32,202 nucleotides of DNA from Methylobacter sp. (GTDB lineage Bacteria > Pseudomonadota > Gammaproteobacteria > Methylococcales > Methylomonadaceae). Below are positions 16,664 through 27,199 of the stretch, piece by piece; position 1 is the first letter of the stretch, and each line of letters opens with the position of its first letter. A program made the translations under genes and the position numbers. Below the pieces are notes generated by a model. It searched no databases, had not been told where the DNA came from, and saw nothing but the letters and a program-made list of their open reading frames with translations. The stretch spans positions 1-32,202 of the forward strand of contig JAURZV010000027.1 of NCBI GenBank assembly GCA_030653175.1. The letters run 5' to 3'.

Positions 16664-16954
16664 TTAATCCCATGGCAACGCATCACCGTTATAAGCAACA
16701 AAATCTTTAACCGTTGCATGGGTTTTGACACCGGCGGCGGTCTTCCTGGATGAAGAACCGATTTTGGCGGGTGAAGTCTTCGATCTTGGCGATTCTACAG
16801 CACCGGATTCAGTTTGCCATCTGGCAAAAAGCGTAATGTCTTTATCTGCCGGGACAAACCATTTCTTTTTGATTGCGTCCCACCTTGCGCCTAGCGTTTT
16901 TGCCTCATCCTTTTGGGCAAAAGGTACATTCAGATAAATTTTCGAGTCTGCCAT
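16664..16954 (-). CDS. DUF5710-type small protein, copy 2
   Basis: 96-aa paralogue of the protein encoded at 7333-7623, with the same DUF5710-like N-terminal half (ADSKIYLNVPFAQKDEAKTL) and the same disordered tail ending DALPWD. Differences include conservative changes such as Ala to Thr and Val to Ile. Function unknown. It is divergent from hsdM, which starts about 160 bases away, so in the ancestral arrangement this gene probably bordered the type I locus. Confidence 0.72.
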   Translation of the reverse strand: MADSKIYLNVPFAQKDEAKTLGARWDAIKKKWFVPADKDITLFARWQTESGAVESPRSKTSPAKIGSSSRKTAAGVKTHATVKDFVAYNGDALPWD

Positions 16955-17111
16955 TTTATAATATAGGTGGTGCGGGTTTGATGGGGGGAATTGCTGTATT
17001 ATAAGGCATTGCCAACGCAACAGGCCGCATTAAGTGCGGAGAATTAGCGCCGGTTTTGCCGGTCATAAATGTGGCATTAAAAACCAATTCAAATTTTTTA
17101 AACAAAAACGT

Positions 17112-18738
<1,627 letters not shown>

Positions 18739-18749
<11 letters not shown>

Positions 18750-18960
18750 GATTGAAGATGTCGTCGCCATCGTTGATGCGATTTGTGATGTGGAAGAAAC
18801 CTGCCAACCCTTTGGCAAACGTTACGGCCAACAATTGATTCGGCTGAGCGCTGAGCACCTTGCCGCCTTACAGGCAGGAAAGCTTTTGGCGCTCGATGCT
18901 CAGGGCGAATATGTGGTTTTTATAGGCTTGGAAAAAACCGTGGAGCGACCCCATGACTAA
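18739..18960 (+). CDS. Small protein coupled to hsdM, function unknown
   Basis: 73-aa protein that overlaps the end of hsdM by 11 bases and the start of the DUF1016 gene by 8 bases, so it is translated as part of the operon. A GGAGG ribosome site lies 10 bases upstream, inside hsdM. The sequence ([20 protein letters not shown] and a tail with [19 protein letters not shown]) shows no motif I recognise; it is acidic and probably soluble. The tight packing favours a real gene with a role linked to the restriction locus. Confidence 0.65.
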
Positions 18961-19363
18961 ACCCCAGACATTGGGCCTGCCAGCCGGTTATGCCGAATGG
19001 CTGACGCAGCTAAAAAACCGGATTGCACAAGCCCGCCAACGCGCCACCCTCGCGGTCAATGCCGAACTCGTGAGCCTGTATGGGCAGATCGGGCGCGAAA
19101 TTCTTGCTCGCCAAGCCGAGCAGGGCTGGGGTGCCAAGGTCATCGACCGGCTGGCGCACGATTTAAAAGATGCTTTCCCCGACATGCGCGGCTTTTCCAC
19201 CCGCAACCTGAAATACATGGCCTATTTTGCCGAGCACTGCCCGGAAGGTTTAATTGGGCAGCAACCTGCTGCCCAATTGCCCTGGTTTCACATCGTCACA
19301 TTGCTGACCAAGCTTATCGACCCCGCCGAGCGTGAGCCCGTAGGTCGGGTTAGCGTAGCGTAA
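18953..19363 (+). pseudogene. DUF1016 (YhcG-like PD-(D/E)xK nuclease), C-terminally truncated
   Basis: Retains about 128 residues of the DUF1016 N-terminal domain (NAELVSLYGQIGREIL; IDRLAHDLKDAFPDMRGFS; NLKYMAYFAE; PWFHIVTLLTKL), which is a helical, probably DNA-binding module. Homologues continue for another 200 or so residues with a PD-(D/E)xK nuclease. Here coding sequence runs straight into a family B REP at 19341 and ends GRVSVA. The nuclease half is not found downstream. Such genes are commonly linked to type I restriction loci. Confidence 0.85.
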
Positions 19364-19370
19364 CCCGACA
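19341..19370. repeat. REP, GTAG family (family B), left of RAYT2
   Basis: A 30-base palindrome with head GTAGGTCGGGTTAGC and tail CGTAACCCGACA ends 7 bases before the RAYT2 start. It terminates the DUF1016 reading frame. Same family as 3957-4031 and 19929-20019. Confidence 0.92.
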
Positions 19371-19377
19371 CTCACAC

Positions 19378-19914
19378 ATGCAATACAGACGCGCATTTAT
19401 CCATGGAGGCTCTTTTTTCTTCACTCTGGTGACGCAAGGAAGAAAGCCCATTTTTGCCGCCGCCGAAGAGGTCGAAGTCTTGCGCGGCGCATTCAGGAGC
19501 GTACGCAAATCCCGCCCATTCGAGATTGACGCGATAGTGGTCATGCCCGATCACCTGCATTGCATTTGGACGCTACCGCCCGGCGATGCCGATTTTTCTA
19601 CCCGCTGGCGGCTTATAAAAACCGGGTTTACCAAGCATTGCGATCCGGCCTTACGTCCTGCACCCGGCCGCGCCCGTAAGGCCAAGCAAGAGCAGGCGGT
19701 GTGGCAGCACCGTTATTGGGAACACCTGCTACGCGATGAAACCGATTTTGCCCACCATGTCGATTACATTCATTACAACCCGGTCAAACATGGGTTGACC
19801 GTATCGCCGATGGATTGGCCGTATTCCAGTTTTCGTCACTATGTCGAAGCGGGTATTTACCCGCCCGATTGGGGCCGAAGCATCATCAATTTAGAAGGCA
19901 TCGGACATGAGTAA
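19378..19914 (+). mobile_element. REP-associated tyrosine transposase, RAYT2
   Basis: 178-aa Y1-type RAYT transposase. The HUH motif is in VVMPDHLHCIW (His59 and His61) and the catalytic tyrosine is Tyr130 in HVDYIHYNPVKHG. The C-terminal PMDWPYSSFRHYVEAGIYPPDW is typical of the group. It is bordered by family B REPs at 19341-19370 and 19929-20019, so it is a complete REPtron inserted between a truncated DUF1016 gene and a truncated hsdS. Its sequence and REP head (GTAG) differ from RAYT1 (GTGG), pointing to separate lineages. Confidence 0.93.
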
Positions 19915-20494
19915 AAATAACCTCCGCGTAGGTCGGGTTAGCCCATCGGGCGTAACCCGACAGGCCCAAGATACGCCTGCGAACGAAGATGTCGGGTTAC
20001 GCTGCGCTAACCCGACCTACGCTGCTGAGCGGTTATTGTCGGCAAAAGGAGTCTCAAAAGTAAGTTCGGGGTTGTTGCCAATCGGCACTTTATTGCTCTC
20101 TTCTCGTGCACCGATTGGCTATCTCGCTATTGCTCAAATACCGTTAGCGATTAATCAAGGTTATATCGCTATTTTGCCAAGCAGTCAGTTACTACCTTTG
20201 TATATGTATTTTTGGTGCAAGCAAAATATGGAAGTCATCAAGAGTCGTTCTAATGGATCAACTTTTATGGAAATAAGTAAAAAAGCCTTTCGGCCAATCC
20301 CTGCGTTGGTTCCGCCTGTAGAGCTATTAGCCGATTTTTTAGATGTCGCAAATCCAATTTTTGCCCGCTTGACAGAAAATGAAAAACAAGCCCAAACCCT
20401 AGCCGTCCTACGCGACACCCTGCTCCCCCGCCTGATCTCCGGTCAGCTCCGCCTGCCGGATGCCGAGGCTTTGATTGAGGAAATAACCGCATGA
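19907..20494 (+). pseudogene. hsdS: Type I specificity subunit HsdS, 5'-truncated
   Basis: The native part begins at about 20024 and encodes the second half of one target recognition domain (SSGLLPIGTLLLSSRAPIGY, NQGYIAILPSS, GSTFMEISKKAFRPIPALVPP) plus the conserved C-terminal helix (LTENEKQAQTLAVLRDTLLP). Intact HsdS proteins have two recognition domains and about 400 or more residues; the first domain and first helix are missing here. The in-frame ATG at 19907, overlapping the RAYT2 stop, leads through translated REP sequence, so the predicted 195-aa product has a junk N-terminus. DNA recognition by a type I complex is unlikely. Confidence 0.88.
19929..20019. repeat. REP pair, family B, right of RAYT2 and inside hsdS frame
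   Basis: Two facing units: 19929-19962 (TAGGTCGGGTTAGCCCATCG and on) and 19990-20019 (TGTCGGGTTACGCTGCGCTA and on), with a 27-base spacer. The pair occupies the start of the hsdS remnant. Confidence 0.92.
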
Positions 20495-21903
20495 TCACTC
20501 TCGAACAACTCAATCGCTGGCTGCTGGCTGTACCTGAGAATGAACATTTGGAGTTCAAAGAAGCCAAGCAGCAGTACCCCCTCAACAAACTGCTGAAGTA
20601 TTGCGTGGCACTTGCTAACGAGGGTGGCGGTTATCTGGTGCTGGGTGTCAGCGATAAGCCACCGCGTCGGGTAGTAGATACTAAGGCGTTTCAGAACACG
20701 GGCGATATTAAAGCACGGATTCTTGAAGCACTTCGTTTTCGCGTGGATATAGACGAATTACAACACCCCGATGGCCGGGTTCTTGTGTTTGAAATTCCAT
20801 CGCGTCCCATTGGACAGCCACACCACTACGATGGAACTTACCTGATGCGTGCCGGGGAAAATTTGGTCCCCATGTCGCCGGATCAGTTACGGCGCATTTT
20901 TTCAGAGGGAAAAGCGAATTTTCTCGCGTTGGACGCATCGACAGCTATTGATGCTGATGCGGTTGTTGCGGCGCTGGATATTCAAACGTTTTTTGAGTTG
21001 CTGAAATTGCCTCTGCCCGCATCAAGAGACGGCATCCTTGCACGTTTGGTCAGTGAAAAGCTGATTCGTGCCGAATCAGGGCAATACAAGATTACGAATT
21101 TAGGCGCATTACTCCTGGCGAAGGATATGCGCCAGTTTGACTCTTTGATACGTAAAACAGTGCGGATGGTCAAGTACAAGGGCAAGAACAAACTGCAAAC
21201 CGAACGTGATTTGATTGGACAAAAAGGATATGCCGTCGGTTTTGAAGCACTGATTTCTTATATCAACAGCCAATTGCCAGTGAACGAAGTCATTGGTCAG
21301 GCGCTACGGGAGGAGGTACGGATGTTTCCCGAACTGGCGATTCGTGAGCTGGTTGCCAATGCGCTAGTGCATCAGGACTTTGAAGAATCTGGCGGCTCAG
21401 TGATGGTGGAAATTTATACAGACCGGATTGAGATCACTAACCCCGGCCAACCACTGATTCCGACTGAGCGCTTTGTGGATGAATACAAATCGCGTAACGA
21501 GAAACTGGCGGATCTGATGCGCCGCATGGGAATTTGCGAAGAAAAAGGGAGTGGCATCGACAAGGTAGTGTTTAACACTGAGTATTATCAGTTGCCGGCG
21601 CCGGAATTTCGAGCGACACCCTTGCATACTACCGCTGTCCTTTTTGCGCATAAGGACTTCGTTGATATGGAACCAAAGGAGCGGGTGCGTGCTTGTTATA
21701 TGCACTGCTGCCTAAAATACGTCAGCAATGAAAAGATGAGCAATCAGAGTCTGCGGGAACGTTTCAAGCTCGACGATACGCGGGCGAAGACGTCTGCTGT
21801 TTCTCAGGTTATTACTGCCGCAGTTGAACAGAACATGATTATGCTGGATGACCCTGAAAATGCTTCTAAACGCTACGCCAAGTATGTGCCGTTTTGGGCG
21901 TGA
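20491..21903 (+). CDS. AlbA/Schlafen-like and HATPase domain protein in restriction locus
   Basis: 470-aa putative ATP-binding protein. Residues about 15-130 match the AlbA_2 (Schlafen AlbA) domain: HLEFKEAKQ, ANEGGGYLVLGVSD, YLMRAGENLVPM. The C-terminal half has GHKL-type ATPase features: ELVANALVHQDF with Asn290, ITNPGQPL, and GSGIDKV near 353-357. The end resembles a winged-helix region. Members of this family often sit in restriction and phage-defence loci and are annotated as ATP-binding proteins or transcriptional regulators; their role is unclear. The ATG overlaps the hsdS stop by 4 bases, so the genes are coupled. The frame is intact, unlike its neighbours. Confidence 0.82.
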   Translation: MITLEQLNRWLLAVPENEHLEFKEAKQQYPLNKLLKYCVALANEGGGYLVLGVSDKPPRRVVDTKAFQNTGDIKARILEALRFRVDIDELQHPDGRVLVFEIPSRPIGQPHHYDGTYLMRAGENLVPMSPDQLRRIFSEGKANFLALDASTAIDADAVVAALDIQTFFELLKLPLPASRDGILARLVSEKLIRAESGQYKITNLGALLLAKDMRQFDSLIRKTVRMVKYKGKNKLQTERDLIGQKGYAVGFEALISYINSQLPVNEVIGQALREEVRMFPELAIRELVANALVHQDFEESGGSVMVEIYTDRIEITNPGQPLIPTERFVDEYKSRNEKLADLMRRMGICEEKGSGIDKVVFNTEYYQLPAPEFRATPLHTTAVLFAHKDFVDMEPKERVRACYMHCCLKYVSNEKMSNQSLRERFKLDDTRAKTSAVSQVITAAVEQNMIMLDDPENASKRYAKYVPFWA

Positions 21904-22046
21904 CTTTATTTAATCACAAATGCAATTTCTTGCATTTGTCGAATGTAAGTGATTTTAAAATAAAGAATTTCTCATTAAATCGCTAATGTCGTTTTCAGTG
22001 CGTGATTGGAAGCATCTTACGGTTTGCCGGCTTGATTTCAGGAATG

Positions 22047-22076
22047 TTACGGCTGCCGTAAATAACAAATTTGTTA
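22047..22076. promoter_or_regulatory. Two adjacent palindromes upstream of higBA, probable operators
   Basis: TTACGGCTGCCGTAA (22047-22061, 7-bp arms) and TAACAAATTTGTTA (22063-22076, perfect 14-mer) lie next to each other 10-40 bases before the toxin start codon. Adjacent palindromes at this position are typical binding sites for the antitoxin's HTH domain in autoregulated toxin-antitoxin operons. Confidence 0.6.
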
Positions 22077-22086
22077 CAATGATCCA

Positions 22087-22413
22087 ATGAACTATACTAT
22101 TGCCTACTACAATGAGCGGGTTAAACAGCAAGTAATGTTGCTGCCGCCGGGAATTTTAGCGGACTACATTCACTTGACCGATTTAATGCAAAATCACGGT
22201 GCGAACTTACAAATGCCCCATTCACGCGCAATGGGTGGCGGTTTATTTGAATTACGCCCCAAAGGCAAAGAAGGCATCGGGCGCGTGTTTTATTGCACGC
22301 AAGTTGGACAGGCGATTGTCATTTTGCATAGCTTTGTCAAGAAAACCAACACCACGCCGGCCGCCGATTTACAGCTTGCCAAAAAACGACTAAAAGAGGT
22401 TAACCATGAATAA
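22087..22413 (+). CDS. higB: RelE/HigB-type toxin (Gp49-like)
   Basis: 108-aa basic protein of the phage-derived Gp49-like/HigB family, expected to cleave mRNA on the ribosome. Family features are VMLLPPGILADYIHLTDLM, SRAMGGGLFELRPKGKEGIG and RVFYCTQVGQAIVILHSFVKKT, close to the canonical LFELR...R.FY...I.LLHGF.KK pattern. The toxin precedes its antitoxin, the HigBA order, and overlaps it by 8 bases. The pair lies between the AlbA gene and hsdR, inside the type I locus. Confidence 0.9.
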   Translation: MNYTIAYYNERVKQQVMLLPPGILADYIHLTDLMQNHGANLQMPHSRAMGGGLFELRPKGKEGIGRVFYCTQVGQAIVILHSFVKKTNTTPAADLQLAKKRLKEVNHE

Positions 22414-22714
22414 CGATACTTACCAGCCTGTTCCACACGATGCCGCATTTCGCGAACAATTATTAAATAATCCAGCGGTGAAGGCGGCTTATGACAGCAA
22501 CATCACGAAATACGCCATACTCGATGAAATACTGAGCGCCAGACGCGAAGCAGGCTTAACCCAGGCGCAAGTCGCCGAACGCATGGGCACAAAAGCCTCG
22601 GCGGTAGCGCGCCTGGAAAGAGCTTTGGTATCGGGAAAACATTCGCCCTCTATCGACACCTTGCGTAAATATGCTGCCGCTGTCGGTAAAAAATTAGAAG
22701 TACATCTGGTTTAA
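22406..22714 (+). CDS. higA: HigA-type antitoxin with XRE HTH
   Basis: 102-aa antitoxin and repressor. An XRE helix-turn-helix spans about residues 45-98 (ARREAGLTQAQVAERMGTKA, AVARLERALVSGKHSPSIDT) and the N-terminal 40 residues probably contact the toxin. It should bind the palindromes at 22047-22076 and repress its own operon. The stop is 8 bases before the hsdR start, so restriction-subunit translation may be coupled to this module. Confidence 0.9.
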   Translation: MNNDTYQPVPHDAAFREQLLNNPAVKAAYDSNITKYAILDEILSARREAGLTQAQVAERMGTKASAVARLERALVSGKHSPSIDTLRKYAAAVGKKLEVHLV

Positions 22715-22722
22715 ATAAAACT

Positions 22723-25700
22723 ATGACCGAAGACCAACTGGAACAAGAAACCCTAAGCTGGCTGGCCGATGTTGGCTACACCTCTGTCTATGGCCCTGAC
22801 ATTGCGTTGGATGGCAACACTCCAGAGCGCAGCAATTACGTTCAGGTGGTTTTGGTCGAACGCTTGCGCAATGCAATCAATCGGCTCAATCCTCTGGTGC
22901 CGCTGGTCGCTAGGGAAGATGCCTTGCAACAGGTCTTGAATCTGGATACGCCGGTGCTGCTGGCGGCCAATCGCCATTTTCATCGCTTGCTGGTCAACGG
23001 CGTGCCGGTGCAATATCAAAAGGATGGCGAAACACGCGGCGATTTTGTGCGCCTGATCGACTTTGAAGATGTTGCTGCCAATGAATGGCTGGCGATCAAT
23101 CAGTTTTCGATCAAGGGCCTAAAATATACCCGCCGCCCTGACATCATCCTGTTCATCAATGGTTTGCCGCTAATATTGCTGGAGCTGAAAAATCCCGCCG
23201 ACCTCACTGCCGATGTATGGAAGGCTTACGAGCAGATACAAACTTACAAAGAGCAAATCCCGGATGTGTTCCAGTACAACGAAGTGCTGGTGATCTCGGA
23301 CGGCACTGAAGCGCTGATGGGTTCGCTTTCTGCTGACACAGAGCGTTTTATGGCATGGCGCACCATTGACGGCGTGACGCTTGACCCGCTCGGCCAGTTT
23401 AACGAGCTGGAAACGCTGGTGCGCGGTGTGTTGGCACCGGCATATCTGCTGGATTTTTTGCGCTTCTTTGTGCTGTTTGAAGATGACGGCACGCTGGTCA
23501 AGAAAATCGCCGGTTATCACCAGTTCCACGCGGTGCGTTCGGCGATCACGCAGGTGGTCGATGCGTCCCGCCCCGGCGGCAGTCACAAGGGCGGCGTGGT
23601 CTGGCATACGCAAGGCTCAGGCAAGAGCATCACTATGACCTGCTTTGCCGCCCGCGTGATGCGCGAAGTGGCGATGGAAAACCCGACTATCGTGGTAATT
23701 ACCGACCGCAATGATCTGGATGGGCAGTTGTTTGGTGTGTTCTCCCTGTCACAGGATTTATTGCGCGAGCAGCCGGTACAGGGCGAAACCCGTCAGGATT
23801 TGCGAGCCAAGTTAGCCAATCGCCCTTCCGGCGGCATTGTGTTTGCCACCATCCAGAAGTTCATGCCTGGTGAGGATGAAGACAGCTTCCCTGTGCTGTC
23901 GGATCGTCACAATATCGTGGTGATCGCTGATGAAGCGCATCGCACCCAATACGGTTTTGAAGCCAAGTTCAAGGGCGATGCCAAAGGCTATCAAGTCGGC
24001 TATGCGCAACATCTTCGGGATGCGCTACCCAATGCCACCTTCGTCGCTTTTACTGGCACGCCCGTATCTGCCGAAGACCGCGATACTCGTGCTGTGTTTG
24101 GCAATTACATCCACATCTACGACATGCAGCAGGCACGGGATGATGGAGCGACGGTCGAGATTTATTTTGAGTCACGGTTGGCTAAACTGGGACTAAAGCA
24201 AGAATCATTGCCGAACATTGACGCCGAAGTCGATGAACTGGCGGAAGATGAGGAAGAAGACCAGCAAGCCCGACTGAAGAGCAAATGGGCGGCACTGGAA
24301 AGCGTCGTTGGTGCAGCCCCCCGCATTCAGCAAGTGGCCGCAGATCTGGTTGCGCACTTTGAGGAACGCAGCAAGGCGCAATCCGGTAAAGCCATGATTG
24401 TGGCGATGAGCCGCGACATCTGTACACACTTGTACAACGCCATCATCACCTTACGACCGGACTGGCACGATGAAGATCCCGAAAAGGGAGTAATCTAAGG
24501 TGGTGATGACCGGCTCCGCCAGCGACAAGGCACTGCTGCGACCGCATATTTATTCCAAGCAAGTCAAAAAGCGTCTGGAAAAGCGCTTTAAAGATCCCGA
24601 AGATCCAATGCGTCTGGTGATTGTGCGGGATATGTGGCTGACCGGCTTTGACGCGCCTTGTGTGCATACGATGTACGTGGACAAACCGATGAAGGGGCAC
24701 AATCTGATGCAAGCCATTGCGCGAGTCAACCGCGTGTTCCGCGACAAACAAGGCGGCTTGGTGGTCGATTACATCGGCATCGCCAATGATCTACAACAAG
24801 CATTAAAGGAATACACTGCCAGTAAAGGACGCGGACGCCCGACCGTTGATGCTCATGAAGCCTATGCGGTGCTGGAAGAAAAGCTTGATGTCCTGCGCGC
24901 TATGCTACACAAATTCGATTACAGCGGGTTTTTAACGGGTGGTCACAACATGCTGGCGAAAACTGCCAACCATGCACTCGGCATCAAGGATGGCAAGAAA
25001 CGCTTCGGCGATACCGCGCTTGCGATGTCCAAAGCCTTTACTCTTTGCTGCACACTGGATGAAGCCAAGGCCGTGCGTGAAGAAGTTGCCTTCTTCCAAG
25101 CTGTCAAGGTGTTGCTGACCAAGAAAGAAATTAGCAGCAAAAAGAAAACGAATGAAGAGCATGAGCTAGCCATCCGTCAGATCATCGGTTCGGCGGTTGT
25201 ATCTGAAGAAGTCGTGGATATTTTCAATGCCGTGGGCCTGGATATAAGCCGAATATCGGCATTCTGGATGAAGACTTCCTGAACGACGTGCGCAACCTGC
25301 CTGAACGCAACCTAGCGGTGGAATTGCTGGAGCGTTTGTTGGAAGGCGAAATTAAAACCCGCTTCGCGAGCAATGTCGTCCAGCAGAATAAATTCTCAGA
25401 GCTGCTCGCCAACGTCATTAAGCGTTATCAGAACCGTTCCATTGAAACAGCACAGGTGATGGAAGAGTTGATCCAGATGGCGAAAAAGTTTAAGGAGGCT
25501 GTAGACCGAGGTGTCGATCTTGGCCTCAACAGTGACGAGCTGGCCTTCTATGATGCACTGGCAAGCAATGAAGATTCTGTATGTGAACTGGGTGATGAAA
25601 CCCTCAAGAAAATCGCCCATGAACTGGCAGAAAACTTACGTAAAAGTGCCCGCGTGGATTGGTCGGTGCGTGAAAGTGTCCGTGCCAGTCTGAAATTGAT

Positions 25701-25815
25701 GGTGAAGCGGATATTGCGCAAATACAAATATCCACCCACCAAACAGGAGGAGGCCATTCAGCTGGTGCTGGAGCAGGCGGAGAGTCTAAGTGCGATTTTT
25801 GAGTTCATAGGTTGA
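22723..25815 (+). pseudogene. hsdR: Type I restriction subunit HsdR with two frameshifts
   Basis: Motor and nuclease subunit of a type I system; 3093 bases, exactly 1031 codons overall. The nuclease motif is PD (139-140) with ELK (154-156); Walker A is HTQGSGKS (295-302); the DEAH box is at 403-406; TGTP follows. At 24496 an extra T gives a stop after DPEKGVI; the correct frame continues [10 protein letters not shown] one base on. Near 25244-25246 one base is missing, giving another stop at 25282; the original frame resumes with [20 protein letters not shown]. The middle part thus lies in a shifted frame and the two shifts cancel. As written, three fragments (22723-24498, 24500-25282, 25288-25815) would be made. 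Sequencing error is a possible explanation for either. Confidence 0.92.
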
Positions 25816-25922
25816 GGCGCGAAGCCCATACTGTATCTACCTCCCAGGAACCCATGTCTGGCATGTGCTGTGATCCCGGTGTACCGAATGAATATGATTA
25901 AGTTAGTATATGGCACGAATAT

Positions 25923-25947
25923 CCCGGATTCCGTAAACCCATCCGGG
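25923..25947. repeat. Short inverted repeat after hsdR
   Basis: CCCGGAT (25923-25929) and ATCCGGG (25941-25947) form a hairpin with an 11-base loop in the gap between hsdR and the convergent toxin gene. It resembles a dispersed REP (GTAAACCCATCCGGG type) but could also end transcription; no T tract follows. Confidence 0.5.
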
Positions 25948-25991
25948 CTACTTGCTGTATCGACGTATTTACCGGCCTTCCGGCGTGTGTT

Positions 25992-26480
25992 TTATTCATT
26001 CACGCTAACTAATACCTGATTAATAACCGCCGCTGAAATACGAAAATCAGAGCCGTGCAAAACCTCAAAAACCGCCCGCGCCGAGGCGGTCAAGCCTTGT
26101 TTTTTGGCTTGGCCGATAATCGCCGCAGTACCGGTAACACGCAGCCCTTTTTCCTTCGCCACGGCACGACCTGCGCGTTCATCCATAATCAGCAAGACTT
26201 CGTTAGCATGACTCAAGCCCAGGTTGATACAGTCCGTTTCGCCCCTATCCAGATCAATATCCAACAGCGGCGCTATAGGTTCAGGCCAGACTTTTAACCG
26301 GCCTGCGTCGAGGGCATGGGCAATAGCCTCCTCACCACGCGCGGCTTTGCCCGGCAACACTTCCTGTTTGACGGACTCAGGCAGAAAGACTGTCGAAAAG
26401 AGTTCCGGCAGGCATTTTAAGCCGTCCACTATCGCCAGTCCGATCAAGGGGCTGGAATCAATAACAACAATCCGCGCCAT
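25992..26480 (-). CDS. DUF3368 PIN-like toxin
   Basis: 162-aa protein of the DUF3368 family, a PIN-fold nuclease group acting as toxins. Active-site acidic residues are in VIDSSPLIGLA near the start, LDRGETDCINLG in the middle and LLIMDERAGRAVA, followed by VTGTAAIIGQAKKQGL, the family's conserved end motif. Length is normal. It lies 6 bases after the UPF0175 antitoxin gene on the minus strand. Confidence 0.88.
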   Translation of the reverse strand: MARIVVIDSSPLIGLAIVDGLKCLPELFSTVFLPESVKQEVLPGKAARGEEAIAHALDAGRLKVWPEPIAPLLDIDLDRGETDCINLGLSHANEVLLIMDERAGRAVAKEKGLRVTGTAAIIGQAKKQGLTASARAVFEVLHGSDFRISAAVINQVLVSVNE

Positions 26481-26486
26481 GCGGTG

Positions 26487-26831
26487 TTACGCCTCTTTCA
26501 ACCATTGCTCCAGGGTATCCATATCCTGCCGCACTTCCTCAGCGGTTTGATTGATGACCGGAATACCTAAACGCGAAACATGGGCGATAAAGTCGGCCAA
26601 GGGTATATCGGCCAGCTTGGCGGAGCGGGCCAATGATAACTCGCCGTCTTTGAATAATGCGGTTGCCAAGGCTTTACGCACACCCGGCATACCGATAATT
26701 TTGGACGACTTGAGTCCGATCATTAAGGCGTCCGGTTCGTTTCTGTTCATCACCAACACCAAATCATCATGCGCCATCCGCAACGCCTCGCTGGGATTAT
26801 TCTTTAAACCGCTGACATTCACTGTTTTCAT
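26487..26831 (-). CDS. UPF0175-type antitoxin
   Basis: 114-aa antitoxin paired with the DUF3368 toxin. The N-terminus (KTVNVSGLKNNPSEALRMAH, LVLVMNRNEPDALMIG) is Phd-like for DNA binding and dimerisation, and the C-terminal UPF0175 part has ALFKDGELSLARSAKLADIP and FIAHVSRLGIPVIN. The gene starts the two-gene minus-strand operon. Confidence 0.88.
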   Translation of the reverse strand: MKTVNVSGLKNNPSEALRMAHDDLVLVMNRNEPDALMIGLKSSKIIGMPGVRKALATALFKDGELSLARSAKLADIPLADFIAHVSRLGIPVINQTAEEVRQDMDTLEQWLKEA

Positions 26832-27199
26832 GGCCTTGCCTCACAGGAAGATTGCATGGGCGTATTATAGCCACGTAGGGGGGGGCATCGCACCCATTTC
26901 CGATGTAACTCGGTAAGACGCAATCCGTAGCATGATGGCATTTCTCAACCACGCAATCCTTAACCATGCTCACCACCAATAATGAAATTAATATCAAGAG
27001 ACGTACCCAATTTAATGGATAAAGCCCTTGCTTAACATAACATAACGGTGAAAAGTCGAATAAGGCCAATTAATAAATCAAGCGCGGCATCTTTCTGTAT
27101 TACAGGTTTGACTCACTACCCTTTATTTCATCAAACTGTCACATTTCTTAAGTAGTCTTAATTAAAAGGTAGCGTTTTTTTAATCAAAAATTCGAGCAT
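26832..27199. other. Non-coding region upstream of pyruvate kinase-like gene
   Basis: Divergent promoter region between the antitoxin gene and the pyruvate kinase-like gene. It holds a repeat segment at 26885-26907 that also occurs at 15174-15196, and AT-rich sequence near 27090-27190 that probably carries the rightward promoter. No gene is seen; a minus-strand open frame here has no recognisable features. Confidence 0.6.

Larger units (their letters stand above)
16239..17024. repeat. Right copy of the segmental direct duplication
   Basis: Two blocks, 16239-16650 and 16654-17024, match 6756-7167 and 7323-7693 in the same orientation. Substitutions are scattered through both blocks, so the duplication is not brand new. 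The left edge at 16239 is a sharp break in the middle of the adaptor coding sequence. Confidence 0.93.

Noticed and set aside
26797-27069. Minus-strand 90-codon frame upstream of the pyruvate kinase-like gene
   Set aside because: Crosses a dispersed repeat and overlaps the antitoxin start; no motif or ribosome site.
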